Below are positions 34,318 through 42,106 of a stretch of DNA of 50,837 nucleotides, piece by piece. A program made the translations under genes and the position numbers. How positions within the stretch are numbered: the first letter of the stretch is position 1; the number at the start of each line of letters is the position of its first letter. This DNA comes from Pseudomonas folii (lineage in GTDB: Bacteria; Pseudomonadota; Gammaproteobacteria; Pseudomonadales; Pseudomonadaceae), in contig NZ_JACONW010000025.1 in the NCBI RefSeq assembly GCF_014357575.1, forward strand, positions 1 through 50,837. The letters are read 5' to 3'. The notes below the pieces were generated by a model. The model was not told the origin of the DNA, did not search any database, and was given only the letters and a program-made list of their open reading frames with translations.

Positions 34318-35143
34318 TGTTTTCTACCGGCTGCTGGCGACGCCTCAAGGCTTGCTGGGCAGTCTTATCTTGCTGCTGGCGGTCATTCTGGTGGTCGCAG
34401 GCCCTGCGCTGGCCCCGTTCGATCCGGAAGCCATTTCGATTCTCACCCGTTACAAAGCGCCCAGCCTGACGCACTGGCTGGGTACTGACCAAATGGGTCG
34501 CGACATCCTCAGTCGTGTGCTGGTTGGCGCCCAGGCGACGATCTCGCTCTCCGTGTTTGCGACCGCCATGGCGATGCTGATCGGCGCATTATTGGGCACT
34601 GTCAGCGGCTACCTCGGCGGCCGCGTCGACGAAGCATTGATGCGGACGCTGGACGCGGTGATGGCGATTCCTACGCTGTTATTTGCAATGTTGATTGTCA
34701 GCACGCTGGGCAAAAGCGATTTCAATGCGGTACTGGCAATCACTATTGCCTTTGTCCCGGGCATGGCGCGTATTGCCCGCAGCGTGGCCCTGGCTGCCCG
34801 CCGTCAGGACTACGTCAATGCCGCAATCGCCCGGGGCGAATCCACCGCCTACATCGTGGTGCGGGAAATGCTGCCCAATATCGTGGCGCCGATCATCGTC
34901 GAGGCAACCATTCGCGTGGCCTTCGCCATCATGCTGTTCGCCACCTTGAGTTTCCTCGGCCTTGGCGCACAACCGCCACAGCCTGAATGGGGGCTGATGG
35001 TTGCCGAAGCGCGGCGCTACTTCTTCCAGGCTCCGTGGATGATGCTGATGCCGGGCCTGGCAATCGCCATCATTGCGATCGGCTTCAATCTGCTGGGCGA
35101 TGGCTTGCGCGATGCCCTTAATCCCAAGGGGCAGCGCTCATGA
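34310..35143 (+). CDS. ABC transporter permease, DppC-like
   Basis: A 277-residue inner-membrane permease of the DppC/OppC type. APFDPEAISILTRYKAPSLTHWLGTDQMGRDILSRVLVGAQATISLS is the family's N-terminal block. The EAA loop is QDYVNAAIARGESTAYIVVREMLPNIVAPIIVEAT, followed by LSFLGLGAQPPQPEWGLMV. The ATG at 34310 overlaps the DppB-like stop; an earlier in-frame ATG at 34283 lies within that gene. It forms the second half of the membrane channel with the DppB-like partner and is coupled to the ATPase gene by a four-base overlap. Confidence 0.93.
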   Translation: MRNVFYRLLATPQGLLGSLILLLAVILVVAGPALAPFDPEAISILTRYKAPSLTHWLGTDQMGRDILSRVLVGAQATISLSVFATAMAMLIGALLGTVSGYLGGRVDEALMRTLDAVMAIPTLLFAMLIVSTLGKSDFNAVLAITIAFVPGMARIARSVALAARRQDYVNAAIARGESTAYIVVREMLPNIVAPIIVEATIRVAFAIMLFATLSFLGLGAQPPQPEWGLMVAEARRYFFQAPWMMLMPGLAIAIIAIGFNLLGDGLRDALNPKGQRS

Positions 35144-36774
35144 GTACGATTCTGGAAGTCGCTGATTACAGCCTCGACTATCAATTGCCCACCGGCGCCC
35201 TGCATGTCCTGCAGAACATTGACTTCAGCGTTGCAGCAGGCGAAGTCGTCGGGTTGGTCGGTGAGTCCGGCTCGGGCAAGACCACCCTCGGCTGGGCGAT
35301 CATGCGCTACCTGGCCAGCAATGCCCGGGAGATGGGCGGCAGCATCAGTCTGCAAGGCGAGAACCTGCTGCAAATGCCTCAACGTGAAGTGGAGAAGCTG
35401 CGCGGTGGGCGTTTGGGCATGATCTTTCAGGACCCTAGCGCGTCGCTTAATCCGACACTCAGCCTCGGCGAGCAAGTGGTTGAAGTCCTGACCCGCCACC
35501 GGGATCTGGGCTATCGCGAGGCCTGGGCCCTGGGCGAACAGTTGCTGGCCGACGTTGACCTGAAAGACCCTGCCGCGATGATGAAGCGCTTCCCCCATGA
35601 AGCGTCCGGTGGCGAGAAACAGCGTGTGCTGATCGCAACCGCCTTCGCCTGTCGCCCGCAGTGCCTGATTTTCGATGAGCCGACCACGGCCCTCGACGTG
35701 ATCAGCTCCGCGCAGATCCTGCAGTTGTTTCGCCGTCTGCGTGAAGAGACCGGCGTTGCTTCTTTATATATCTCCCATGACCTGGCGCTGGTGTCGCGCG
35801 TCGCGGATCGGGTGTGCGTGCTCAATCAGGGTCGCATCGTCGAGCAGGCTCGTGGCGGACGCATTTTCAGCGCCCCAAGTGATCCTTACACGCAACGTCT
35901 GGTGGCGGCTGTTCCGGCTGCGGACAAACGTCTGCTGGATGAGAAGAAATCCGTCGGCCCGGCGCTACTGCAAGTCAGCGACCTCAACGTCCGTTATGGT
36001 CGCCCTAGCCTGCTCGACAGTCTGTTGCGGCGTAAATCAGTGCCCTCCATGGGGGCCCGCGACATGAACCTGAGCATGGCGCGGGGTGAAATCCTTGGCA
36101 TCATCGGCGAGTCCGGTTCGGGTAAATCAACCCTGGCCAAGGCCTTGACCGGTTTGACACCGTTTACCGGCGCTGTGTATTTCGACGGCAAACCGATCTG
36201 CGGCCCCGCGCAGATGGACCGCGATTATCGGCGCAAGGTGCAAATCATCTTTCAGCACCCGGATGCCTCGCTTAATCCACGGCAGACGATTGGGCAGATC
36301 CTGTCTCGACCCTTGCGCCTGTATGGCCTGACGCAAGGCGAAGCCGAAGCTGAGGCGATCGGCCGTCTGCTGCGCGAAGTGCGCCTGCCTGAAGACTTTG
36401 CCAGTCGCTACCCCCATGAGTTGTCAGGTGGACAGAAGCAGCGTGTCGCCATCGCCCGCGCGTTCGCCGCCCGCCCGGAACTGGTGATCTGCGATGAAAT
36501 CACCGCTGCGCTGGACGTTTCGGTGCAGGCCACGGTGATCGAACTGCTACTGGAACTACGCCGCCAGCACGGTACCGCTTACCTGTTCATTACCCATGAC
36601 CTCAATCTGGTCCGGCAGATAGCCCACCGGATTGCCGTGATGTACCGCGGCGATCTGCTGGAAATTCTGCCTGCCGTGGACATGGCCGCGCAGGCCACTC
36701 ACCCCTATACCCGTGCCCTGCTCGACGCAGTGCCGCAGCCTTTGAATGAATTGGAGCCTTTTGATGACGCCTGA
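35140..36774 (+). CDS. Fused dipeptide-type ABC transporter ATP-binding protein (two ABC domains)
   Basis: A 544-residue protein with two complete ATPase domains, equivalent to DppD and DppF fused, as in GsiA. Domain 1: Walker A GESGSGKTT (41-49), signature ASGGEKQRV, Walker B LIFDEPTTALD, H-loop YISHD. Domain 2: Walker A GESGSGKST at about residue 326, signature LSGGQKQRV, Walker B VICDEITAALD, H-loop FITHD. Both sites look competent, although the second Walker B-adjacent residue is Ile rather than Pro. The C-terminus has the dipeptide-importer block ATHPYTRALLDAVP. It powers the DppB/DppC-like permeases. The overlap with the M20 gene that follows is 11 bases. Confidence 0.94.
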   Translation: MSTILEVADYSLDYQLPTGALHVLQNIDFSVAAGEVVGLVGESGSGKTTLGWAIMRYLASNAREMGGSISLQGENLLQMPQREVEKLRGGRLGMIFQDPSASLNPTLSLGEQVVEVLTRHRDLGYREAWALGEQLLADVDLKDPAAMMKRFPHEASGGEKQRVLIATAFACRPQCLIFDEPTTALDVISSAQILQLFRRLREETGVASLYISHDLALVSRVADRVCVLNQGRIVEQARGGRIFSAPSDPYTQRLVAAVPAADKRLLDEKKSVGPALLQVSDLNVRYGRPSLLDSLLRRKSVPSMGARDMNLSMARGEILGIIGESGSGKSTLAKALTGLTPFTGAVYFDGKPICGPAQMDRDYRRKVQIIFQHPDASLNPRQTIGQILSRPLRLYGLTQGEAEAEAIGRLLREVRLPEDFASRYPHELSGGQKQRVAIARAFAARPELVICDEITAALDVSVQATVIELLLELRRQHGTAYLFITHDLNLVRQIAHRIAVMYRGDLLEILPAVDMAAQATHPYTRALLDAVPQPLNELEPFDDA

Positions 36775-37981
36775 AGCGCTACTCGACCGCATTGACGAGG
36801 CGTACTGCCTGGATTTCCTGGCGCGCATGGTGCAGCACAAAAGCTACAGCGCCACCCCCGAAGAACGGCAACTGGCCGAATACATGGCGGGGCAAATGGC
36901 GGAGCTGGGGCTGGACGCCAAACTGATGCCGGTGCCGGGCGAACGCCTGAACGCCATTGGCACGCTCAAGGGCCAGGGGGGCGGTCACAGCCTGCTGTTC
37001 AATGGGCATCTCGACACCAACCCGGTGACTGAAGGCTGGACGGTGGACCCGTGGGCCGGGAAGATTGATGACGAGTTCATCTATGGCATCGGCGTTTCCA
37101 ACATGAAGGCTGGCGATGCGGCCTATTTTTGTGCGCTGAAAACCTTGATCGATGCGGGTATCAAGCTCAAGGGCGATGTCATCCTCACTTATGTGGTGGG
37201 TGAATTGCAGGGTGGCATCGGGACCATTGCGGCCATCGAGCAAGGCGTGAAAGCGGACTATTTCATCAATTCCGAACCCACCGACCTGCAGGCCGTTACG
37301 CTGCACGTGGGCTCTTTGATGTTCGTCATCGAGCTGACCGGCGACACCCGTCACCTGTCCAAGCGTGAAGAAGCCGTGGACGTGATCACCGCTGCGGTGC
37401 AGTTGATCCCGCAGATCAACGGCATCACCTTCAGCGGCGCACGCTCGCCGGAGCATGAGAAGGTCAACCGCGGTCATATCGGCGTGGTGCGCGGCGCGCT
37501 GGGCCGCGACCTCGAAGAATGGCGTCCGCCACAAGTCGCGGACTTTCTGCGCCTGCGCGGTTCGGCACGCTATACGCCAGGGCAAACCGTGGAGTCGGTA
37601 CTGGCCGACCTGCAGCGCTTGCTCGATCAGCTCTGCGAGCAATTCCCCGGGCTGCAGGCAAAGTTGATCAATGACAGTGACAATCAACCGCTGATGCCAC
37701 CGTTCGAGGTGTCCCACGACTCGCTGATCGTCAAGGCGGTCAACGCTGCTTATCAGCAGGTTCGTGGCGAGCCGCAACCCACCGGCATCATCACCCCGCC
37801 CGCTTATTTCGGCACTGACGCTGCGCACTTTTACCAGCGTCTGGGCATGCAAGGCGTCGTCTGCGGTCCGGGCGGCAAGTTCAACACCATGCCGGACGAA
37901 CGCGTACACATCAGCGATTACCTGGACATGGTGCGCGTCTACATCCTGGCTATCCTCAGGATTTGTGAGGTCGCCGAATAG
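36764..37981 (+). CDS. M20 family metallohydrolase (ArgE/DapE-like), second copy
   Basis: A 405-residue M20 hydrolase distinct from the one opening the operon. Motifs are LFNGHLDTNPVTEGW (metal-ligand His and Asp), GIGVSNMKAGDAA in the place of the usual GRGxxDMKG, and YVVGELQGG in the place of the usual EExG catalytic pair. The first metal-bridging Asp and the general base thus look altered: GVSNMKAG has Asn where Asp is expected and VGELQGG has one Glu rather than two. Activity may differ from standard deacetylases, or these substitutions may define a subfamily. The ATG at 36764 follows TTGGAG and overlaps the ATPase stop. It is the last gene of the operon. Confidence 0.85.
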   Translation: MTPEALLDRIDEAYCLDFLARMVQHKSYSATPEERQLAEYMAGQMAELGLDAKLMPVPGERLNAIGTLKGQGGGHSLLFNGHLDTNPVTEGWTVDPWAGKIDDEFIYGIGVSNMKAGDAAYFCALKTLIDAGIKLKGDVILTYVVGELQGGIGTIAAIEQGVKADYFINSEPTDLQAVTLHVGSLMFVIELTGDTRHLSKREEAVDVITAAVQLIPQINGITFSGARSPEHEKVNRGHIGVVRGALGRDLEEWRPPQVADFLRLRGSARYTPGQTVESVLADLQRLLDQLCEQFPGLQAKLINDSDNQPLMPPFEVSHDSLIVKAVNAAYQQVRGEPQPTGIITPPAYFGTDAAHFYQRLGMQGVVCGPGGKFNTMPDERVHISDYLDMVRVYILAILRICEVAE

Positions 37982-38080
37982 CTCTGCTTCGAATTGCCCT
38001 GTTTTGAATAACGCTGCATCTCATAACAGTGAATTCACGCACAAGAATTCATAACCAGACGGCAAGGACGCCAACATTGT

Positions 38081-38155
38081 CTGTAGCAAGCTGCCGAAGG
38101 CTGCGAAGCATTTAGCCTGACATACCGCGATCGCAGCCTTCGGCAGCTCCTACAG
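38081..38155. repeat. REPIN of a second REP family
   Basis: CTGTAGCAAGCTGCCGAAGG followed by CTGCGA, and TCGCAGCCTTCGGCAGCTCC followed by TACAG, form an inverted pair about 25 bases apart. The core GCTGCCGAAGGCTGCGA differs from the GGTGCTTGCCCGCGA family. It lies downstream of the M20 gene and the convergent DUF1883 gene. Confidence 0.85.
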
Positions 38156-38178
38156 GTCTGATTCCGCAGGCAGTAGTA

Positions 38179-38466
38179 TCAAGACCTGCGAATAATCTTG
38201 ATCGAGTGCGTCAGTGTCGGTTTGCGAGTTACGCTGATAGCACGGCGCGTTACGGTGTCGAGGGTGATGTTCCAGTAGCCACTGCTTGGCACAGTGATTT
38301 TGGCTGGAAAAGTATCAAACGCCCCGCCGTGATAGGTGTGCCGTCCACCGTTCTTGAAGCTGCGGAAGTTTGCATCGCTCATCAGGCGAATGTTGCAGGT
38401 CTGCGAAGCCTGAATGACCACGATGTCGTCTTCATTGAGGTGTTCACGCTGGTGTATGAATTTCAT
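38179..38466 (-). CDS. DUF1883 domain-containing protein
   Basis: A 95-residue protein matching DUF1883 along its length. The N-terminus MKFIHQREHLNEDDIVVIQASQTCNIRLMSDANFRSFKNGGRHTYHGGAFDTFPAKITVPSSGYWNITLDT has the diagnostic FRSFKNG-RHTYHGG and VPSSGYWNITLD blocks. A small beta-rich soluble domain without signal peptide is predicted. In other bacteria this domain is sometimes joined to TIR or SEFIR-like modules; here it stands alone, and the function is unknown. It is 46 bases after the ArsR-like gene in the same direction, so cotranscription is possible. Confidence 0.8.
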   Translation of the reverse strand: MKFIHQREHLNEDDIVVIQASQTCNIRLMSDANFRSFKNGGRHTYHGGAFDTFPAKITVPSSGYWNITLDTVTRRAISVTRKPTLTHSIKIIRRS

Positions 38467-38512
38467 TTACTGCTCCGGCCAGGTGGGTCAGGCCTTTCTG
38501 TCATTGAAAGCT

Positions 38513-38827
38513 TCAAGCCTTTTGGGCAAGGATCGCGGCCATCAGTCCGGGAAATCGACTGTCCAGGTCATCGGTTCGCAGCGAGTTCATGTGCGTGGTG
38601 CCTACGTTCTGGGTCATGACCAGGCCTGCATCACGCAGCACCCGGAAATGATGGGACATGCTCGACTTGGGTCTTCCACCGTCAAGCTCGCCACACGTGG
38701 CCTGAGGCACGCGGCCTAAATATCGGACTATCTCCAGACGAACCGGATCGCTCAGAGCGTAAAACACTCGCTCGAGCTCGAAGTCGCTGGCGGGGGGATG
38801 CTTGAATGGGCGCATGGGGCGAATCAT
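38513..38827 (-). CDS. ArsR-type helix-turn-helix transcriptional regulator
   Basis: A 104-residue winged-helix repressor. VFYALSDPVRLEIVRYLGRVPQATCGEL and KSSMSHHFRVLRDAGLVMTQNVGTTHMNSLR are the classic ArsR/SmtB DNA-binding elements. No CxC metal site of ArsR itself is present, though a lone cysteine (ATCGEL) sits near the usual alpha-3 region. It is divergent from xenA with 73 bases between starts, and a perfect TTGTTCGA-N6-TCGAACAA palindrome lies between them. It probably represses xenA and itself and responds to an electrophile or redox signal rather than a metal, which is inference. An alternative start is the ATG at 38815. Confidence 0.9.
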   Translation of the reverse strand: MIRPMRPFKHPPASDFELERVFYALSDPVRLEIVRYLGRVPQATCGELDGGRPKSSMSHHFRVLRDAGLVMTQNVGTTHMNSLRTDDLDSRFPGLMAAILAQKA

Positions 38828-38851
38828 ACACGGGGGTTTACCGGACAGCCA

Positions 38852-38873
38852 TTGTTCGAATAGTATCGAACAA
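38852..38873. promoter_or_regulatory. Palindromic operator of the ArsR-like regulator
   Basis: Perfect eight-base arms TTGTTCGA and TCGAACAA around ATAGTA, 28 bases before the xenA ATG and 25 bases before the regulator gene. TAGTAT in the spacer could serve as a -10 element. Confidence 0.7.
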
Positions 38874-38900
38874 ACGAAACATCATTCCGAGGTCTGCTTA

Positions 38901-39989
38901 ATGTCTGCGTTATTCCAACCCTACACCCTGAAAGATATCACGTTGCGCAACCGGATTGCAGTTCCGCCGATGTGCCAATACTCCGCGGTCGACGGCCTGA
39001 TCAACGAATGGCATCAGGTACACCTGGCCGCCATGGCACGCGGCGGTGCTGGTCTGGTGATCGTCGAAGCTACAGCTGTTTCGCCTGAAGGCCGGATCAC
39101 TCCGGGCTGCACCGGGATCTGGAACGACGAGCAGGCCCAAGCGTTTGTACCGGTAGTGCAGGCCATCAAGGCAGCGGGTTCGGTGCCCGGCATCCAGATT
39201 GCACACGCAGGCCGCAAGGCCAGCGCAAACCGTCCATGGGAAGGCGATGACCATATCGCGGCTGATGATGCCCGCGGCTGGCAGACCATCGCGCCCTCCT
39301 CCATTGCCTTTGGCGCTCACTTGTCAAAACAGCCAACGGCCATGACGCTGGACGACATTGCCCGTGTCCGCGAAGACTTCGTCGCCGCAGCCCGCCGTGC
39401 CCGAGATGCAGGTTTTGAGTGGCTGGAACTGCACTTCGCTCATGGTTATCTGGCCCAGTCGTTCTTCTCCGAGCACTCCAACCAACGTGAAGATGCCTAT
39501 GGCGGCAGTTTCGAAAACCGCAGCCGTTTCCTGCTGGAAACCCTGGCTGCCGTGCGTGAGGTCTGGCCAGAGCATCTGCCCCTGACGGCACGTTTCGGTG
39601 TGCTGGAATTCGATGGCCGTGACGAGCAGACGCTGCTGGAATCCATCGAATTGACCCGCCAGTTCAAAGCGGCCGGTCTGGACATGCTGAGTGTCAGCAT
39701 TGGCTTCTCCATTCCCGATGCCAACATTCCTTGGGCTCCAGCCTTCATGGGACCTATCGCCGAGCGTGTACGCCGCGAAGCCGACATTCCGGTTTCGTCC
39801 GCATGGGGTTTTGGTTTCCCGGGTATCGCCGAGCAGGCGGTCAAAGAGGGTCAGCTGGATCTGGTGATGGTCGGCAAGGCTCACCTGGCCAACCCGCATT
39901 GGGCTTATTTCGCGGCTAAGGAACTGGGTATCGACCGGGCGTCCTGGACACTGCCTACGGCTTATGCGCACTGGCTTGAGCGCTACTAA
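38901..39989 (+). CDS. xenA: NADH:flavin oxidoreductase, old yellow enzyme family (xenobiotic reductase A)
   Basis: A 362-residue FMN enzyme of the OYE class II group (XenA, YqjM). The N-terminus SALFQPYTLKDITLRNRIAVPPMCQYSAVDGLINEWHQVHLAAMARGGAGL matches P. putida XenA closely. C25 in PPMCQYS is the class-specific flavin-tuning cysteine. QIAHAGRKAS and LHFAHGYLAQSFFSEHSNQREDAYGGSFENRSRFLLE are standard. It reduces activated C=C bonds (enones, coumarin-type compounds) and nitro compounds with NAD(P)H in the cytoplasm. The ATG at 38901 begins the family N-terminus. It is controlled by the divergent ArsR-like regulator, and a strong bidirectional terminator follows. Confidence 0.95.
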   Translation: MSALFQPYTLKDITLRNRIAVPPMCQYSAVDGLINEWHQVHLAAMARGGAGLVIVEATAVSPEGRITPGCTGIWNDEQAQAFVPVVQAIKAAGSVPGIQIAHAGRKASANRPWEGDDHIAADDARGWQTIAPSSIAFGAHLSKQPTAMTLDDIARVREDFVAAARRARDAGFEWLELHFAHGYLAQSFFSEHSNQREDAYGGSFENRSRFLLETLAAVREVWPEHLPLTARFGVLEFDGRDEQTLLESIELTRQFKAAGLDMLSVSIGFSIPDANIPWAPAFMGPIAERVRREADIPVSSAWGFGFPGIAEQAVKEGQLDLVMVGKAHLANPHWAYFAAKELGIDRASWTLPTAYAHWLERY

Positions 39990-40026
39990 TCGGCGGTAAT
40001 ACTGGCGACAGACTAAGCGACAGACT

Positions 40027-40065
40027 AAATGCAGAAAGGCGACCCGGTGTCGCCTTTCTGCATTT
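40027..40065. terminator. Bidirectional intrinsic terminator
   Basis: Perfect 17-base arms (AAATGCAGAAAGGCGAC and its complement) around a CCGGT loop. It serves xenA on one side and the convergent deacetylase gene on the other. Confidence 0.88.
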
Positions 40066-40093
40066 CAGCGGTTGAGTGTCTGCAGCACGTTGT

Positions 40094-40993
40094 TTATCTG
40101 GAGTCGTTATCCCAGAGCCAACCCCACACCCCTGGCAAGTGGACAGCAACAGCACTGGTTGGCACCGTTCGGGACAGCGCAGCGCGTTGCAACTCGGCGC
40201 GGTCATCATAAAAAGGCTTGGGAGCTACTTGCAGACCGGTTGCCTGAGCGCTGTCCAATAAAATCTGCAGGTATTCCCGGGTGTGCCGTGCGGTGTAGCG
40301 ATTCAGGTCATGAAAGGTCACCACAATCGGAATGGCACCATCTACCGCATGAAACTCACCGGTGGCAACGCGTTCGCGCACTTCGGACATTTCCCGAAGC
40401 ATGTGGGCACGTCTGCGTGGGCTGGCGTTGAAGCCCCAGATTTTGCCGTCATTGGCGCTGATATCGGTCAGCAGCACCCGCATGCCATGCCGCTGGTAGG
40501 CCGCAAACGTACGCTGGTCGTAGTTCCAGAACGGTGGACGGAGCAGCGTCGGCGGGCTACCCATGGTTGATGCGATGATCGCGCTGCCCTGTTGCAGGGA
40601 TTGCTCCAGCACTTCGTCACTCAATGAGCGATGGTTAGTATGGCCGGGCGTACCCGAATGAAACCCCAGGATATGCCCCGCAACGGCTTCACGGCGCATG
40701 ATTCTGCGACCACGGTCACTGTTACCCGCTCGTGTAGCTCCCGTCTGGACGAAGAAAACGGCCTTGATATCGTTTTGCACCGGGTTCTCTGCAAGACTGT
40801 GCAGCACTTCCACCGTAGGGTTGGCCAGGCTGGATGCACTCGGACCATCGTCAAAGGTCACGACGAAACGGATCGGCGCTTGCTGACTCAAGCGTTCGCG
40901 GGTTTGTTGAGTCAGGGGAATGGGCGTCGCAATGCATCCTGCAAGAACCGCCGACAGGGCCAGCCCGGATAAAACAGTACAGAAGCTTCGCAT
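40094..40993 (-). CDS. Polysaccharide deacetylase family lipoprotein
   Basis: A 299-residue carbohydrate esterase 4 family protein. The signal MRSFCTVLSGLALSAVLAGC gives a lipobox with lipidated C20. NodB-domain motifs are TFDDGP (46-51, metal Asp and base), HSGTPGH (metal histidines), RPPFWNYD and, late, VVTFHDLNRY with the catalytic histidine. It should remove N- or O-acetyl groups from a surface or peptidoglycan-like glycan in the periplasm. I chose the ATG at 40993, which gives a canonical lipoprotein signal; an earlier ATG at 41035 would add 14 residues. No glycan operon is nearby. Confidence 0.87.
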   Translation of the reverse strand: MRSFCTVLSGLALSAVLAGCIATPIPLTQQTRERLSQQAPIRFVVTFDDGPSASSLANPTVEVLHSLAENPVQNDIKAVFFVQTGATRAGNSDRGRRIMRREAVAGHILGFHSGTPGHTNHRSLSDEVLEQSLQQGSAIIASTMGSPPTLLRPPFWNYDQRTFAAYQRHGMRVLLTDISANDGKIWGFNASPRRRAHMLREMSEVRERVATGEFHAVDGAIPIVVTFHDLNRYTARHTREYLQILLDSAQATGLQVAPKPFYDDRAELQRAALSRTVPTSAVAVHLPGVWGWLWDNDSR

Positions 40994-41143
40994 TGACGGG
41001 GTATTCCGGGTGACGGATGCGCGGAATGATGACAAAAAACGTGGGGTGCGTGCAGGTTATTTAGCGGTGTAGTGCCGATGTTTGCAATCTGCAGGAGATC
41101 CCCGTTGTTCAGACGCCGCGTTGTCGCGCAGCAAACACGGACG

Positions 41144-41233
41144 CTGTAGGAGTGAGCTTGCTCGCGATAACGGTAGACCTGTTGAGAAATTACCGTCTGA
41201 CCTTGCGCTATCGCGAGCAAGCTCACGCCTACA
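41144..41233. repeat. REPIN of a third REP family
   Basis: CTGTAGGAGTGAGCTTGCTC followed by GCGATA, and TATCGCGAGCAAGCTCACGC followed by CTACA, are inverted cores. 41132-41199 repeats window positions 8-75 in inverted orientation with one mismatch. Confidence 0.85.
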
Positions 41234-41236
41234 AGG

Positions 41237-41537
41237 ATATTCATTCAACCCGGATAATCGCGCCCGGTTCCGACCCAGTTCACAGGTCTGCCCAGTTCGG
41301 CTTTATTTACTACCTCCGGTCCATTCCAATCGTGATAACTTTCCTGCAAATCTGCCTCAAGCTGATGTTTTTCGCTTTTCGGGCAAGTTTAAATGGACCG
41401 ATTGTCTGCAACTCGTCGATTTTTATAAAAAAATGAATTTTTTCGGGTTTGTTTTGTTCAGATATCGGGGAGCAACAAAATGGATCCACGTTGCTGTGCT
41501 TCCCGATTTTTAATGTATGAGGCTGAGGAAGGGAAAA
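41237..41537. other. AT-rich gap upstream of receiver gene
   Basis: I see no gene in this 301-base stretch. Its right half is AT-rich (ATTTTTATAAAAAAATGAATTTTTT within 41417-41445), consistent with a promoter region for the receiver gene, but no convincing -35/-10 pair stands out. Confidence 0.4.
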
Positions 41538-41975
41538 ATGACTCAATCACCGCAGTATGGGGAGTCCTCGCAAAACCAGGATCTGATCTTGATCGTCGAA
41601 GACGAACCGATGATCCGGGACTTTGTGCAGGAGATTCTGGAGTTCGAGGGCGGCTTCAGGACTGAGTCTGTGGAAAATGCCGATCAGGCGGTTGAGTATC
41701 TCGAGAAGCATGCGGCGGATGTCTCGCTACTGCTGACCGACGTACGCATGCCCGGCAGCATGGATGGCATTGCGTTGGCGAATATGGTTGCCACCAAATG
41801 GGGCATTCCCATTGTTGTCATGTCAGGGCACGGAACACCGGGTAGCGAGCAGCTCCCTGCGGATGTTCTGTTTATCGCCAAACCCTGGACCATTTCCCAA
41901 CTGCTTGACGGTGTCCACGACACGCTTAATGCCAGTAAAGCTCCACTGAGCGTACCTGCCAGCGAGACTCGCTGA
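41538..41975 (+). CDS. Stand-alone response regulator receiver protein
   Basis: A 145-residue CheY-like protein with only a receiver domain. Acidic pocket E21/D22 (LIVEDEP), phosphorylation site D68 (LLTDVRMPG), S96 (VVMSGHG) and K115 (IAKPW) are all in place, so it should be phosphorylatable. GTPGSEQ and FIAKPWTISQLL resemble receivers that partner hybrid histidine kinases. There is no output domain and no kinase in the window, so it is an orphan acting by protein contact or as a phosphate sink. The ATG at 41538 follows GAGGAAGGG; an ATG at 41517 is less well placed. Confidence 0.9.
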   Translation: MTQSPQYGESSQNQDLILIVEDEPMIRDFVQEILEFEGGFRTESVENADQAVEYLEKHAADVSLLLTDVRMPGSMDGIALANMVATKWGIPIVVMSGHGTPGSEQLPADVLFIAKPWTISQLLDGVHDTLNASKAPLSVPASETR

Positions 41976-42106
41976 GAAACGCAGCCTGAAACTCCCGAAT
42001 TGCCTTTTCGATTCAAACCTTAAAGGCCGTCGCCAGACGTTAAACCATCTGCCAGCCAGTCGGCACCTTGCCCTTCAATCTACACGCCGAACGGCTGGCA
42101 GATCGT

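Noticed and set aside
36779..37909. 376-codon reverse-strand frame opposite the second M20 gene
   Set aside because: Antisense to a gene with clear hydrolase motifs and operon overlap; no recognisable protein.
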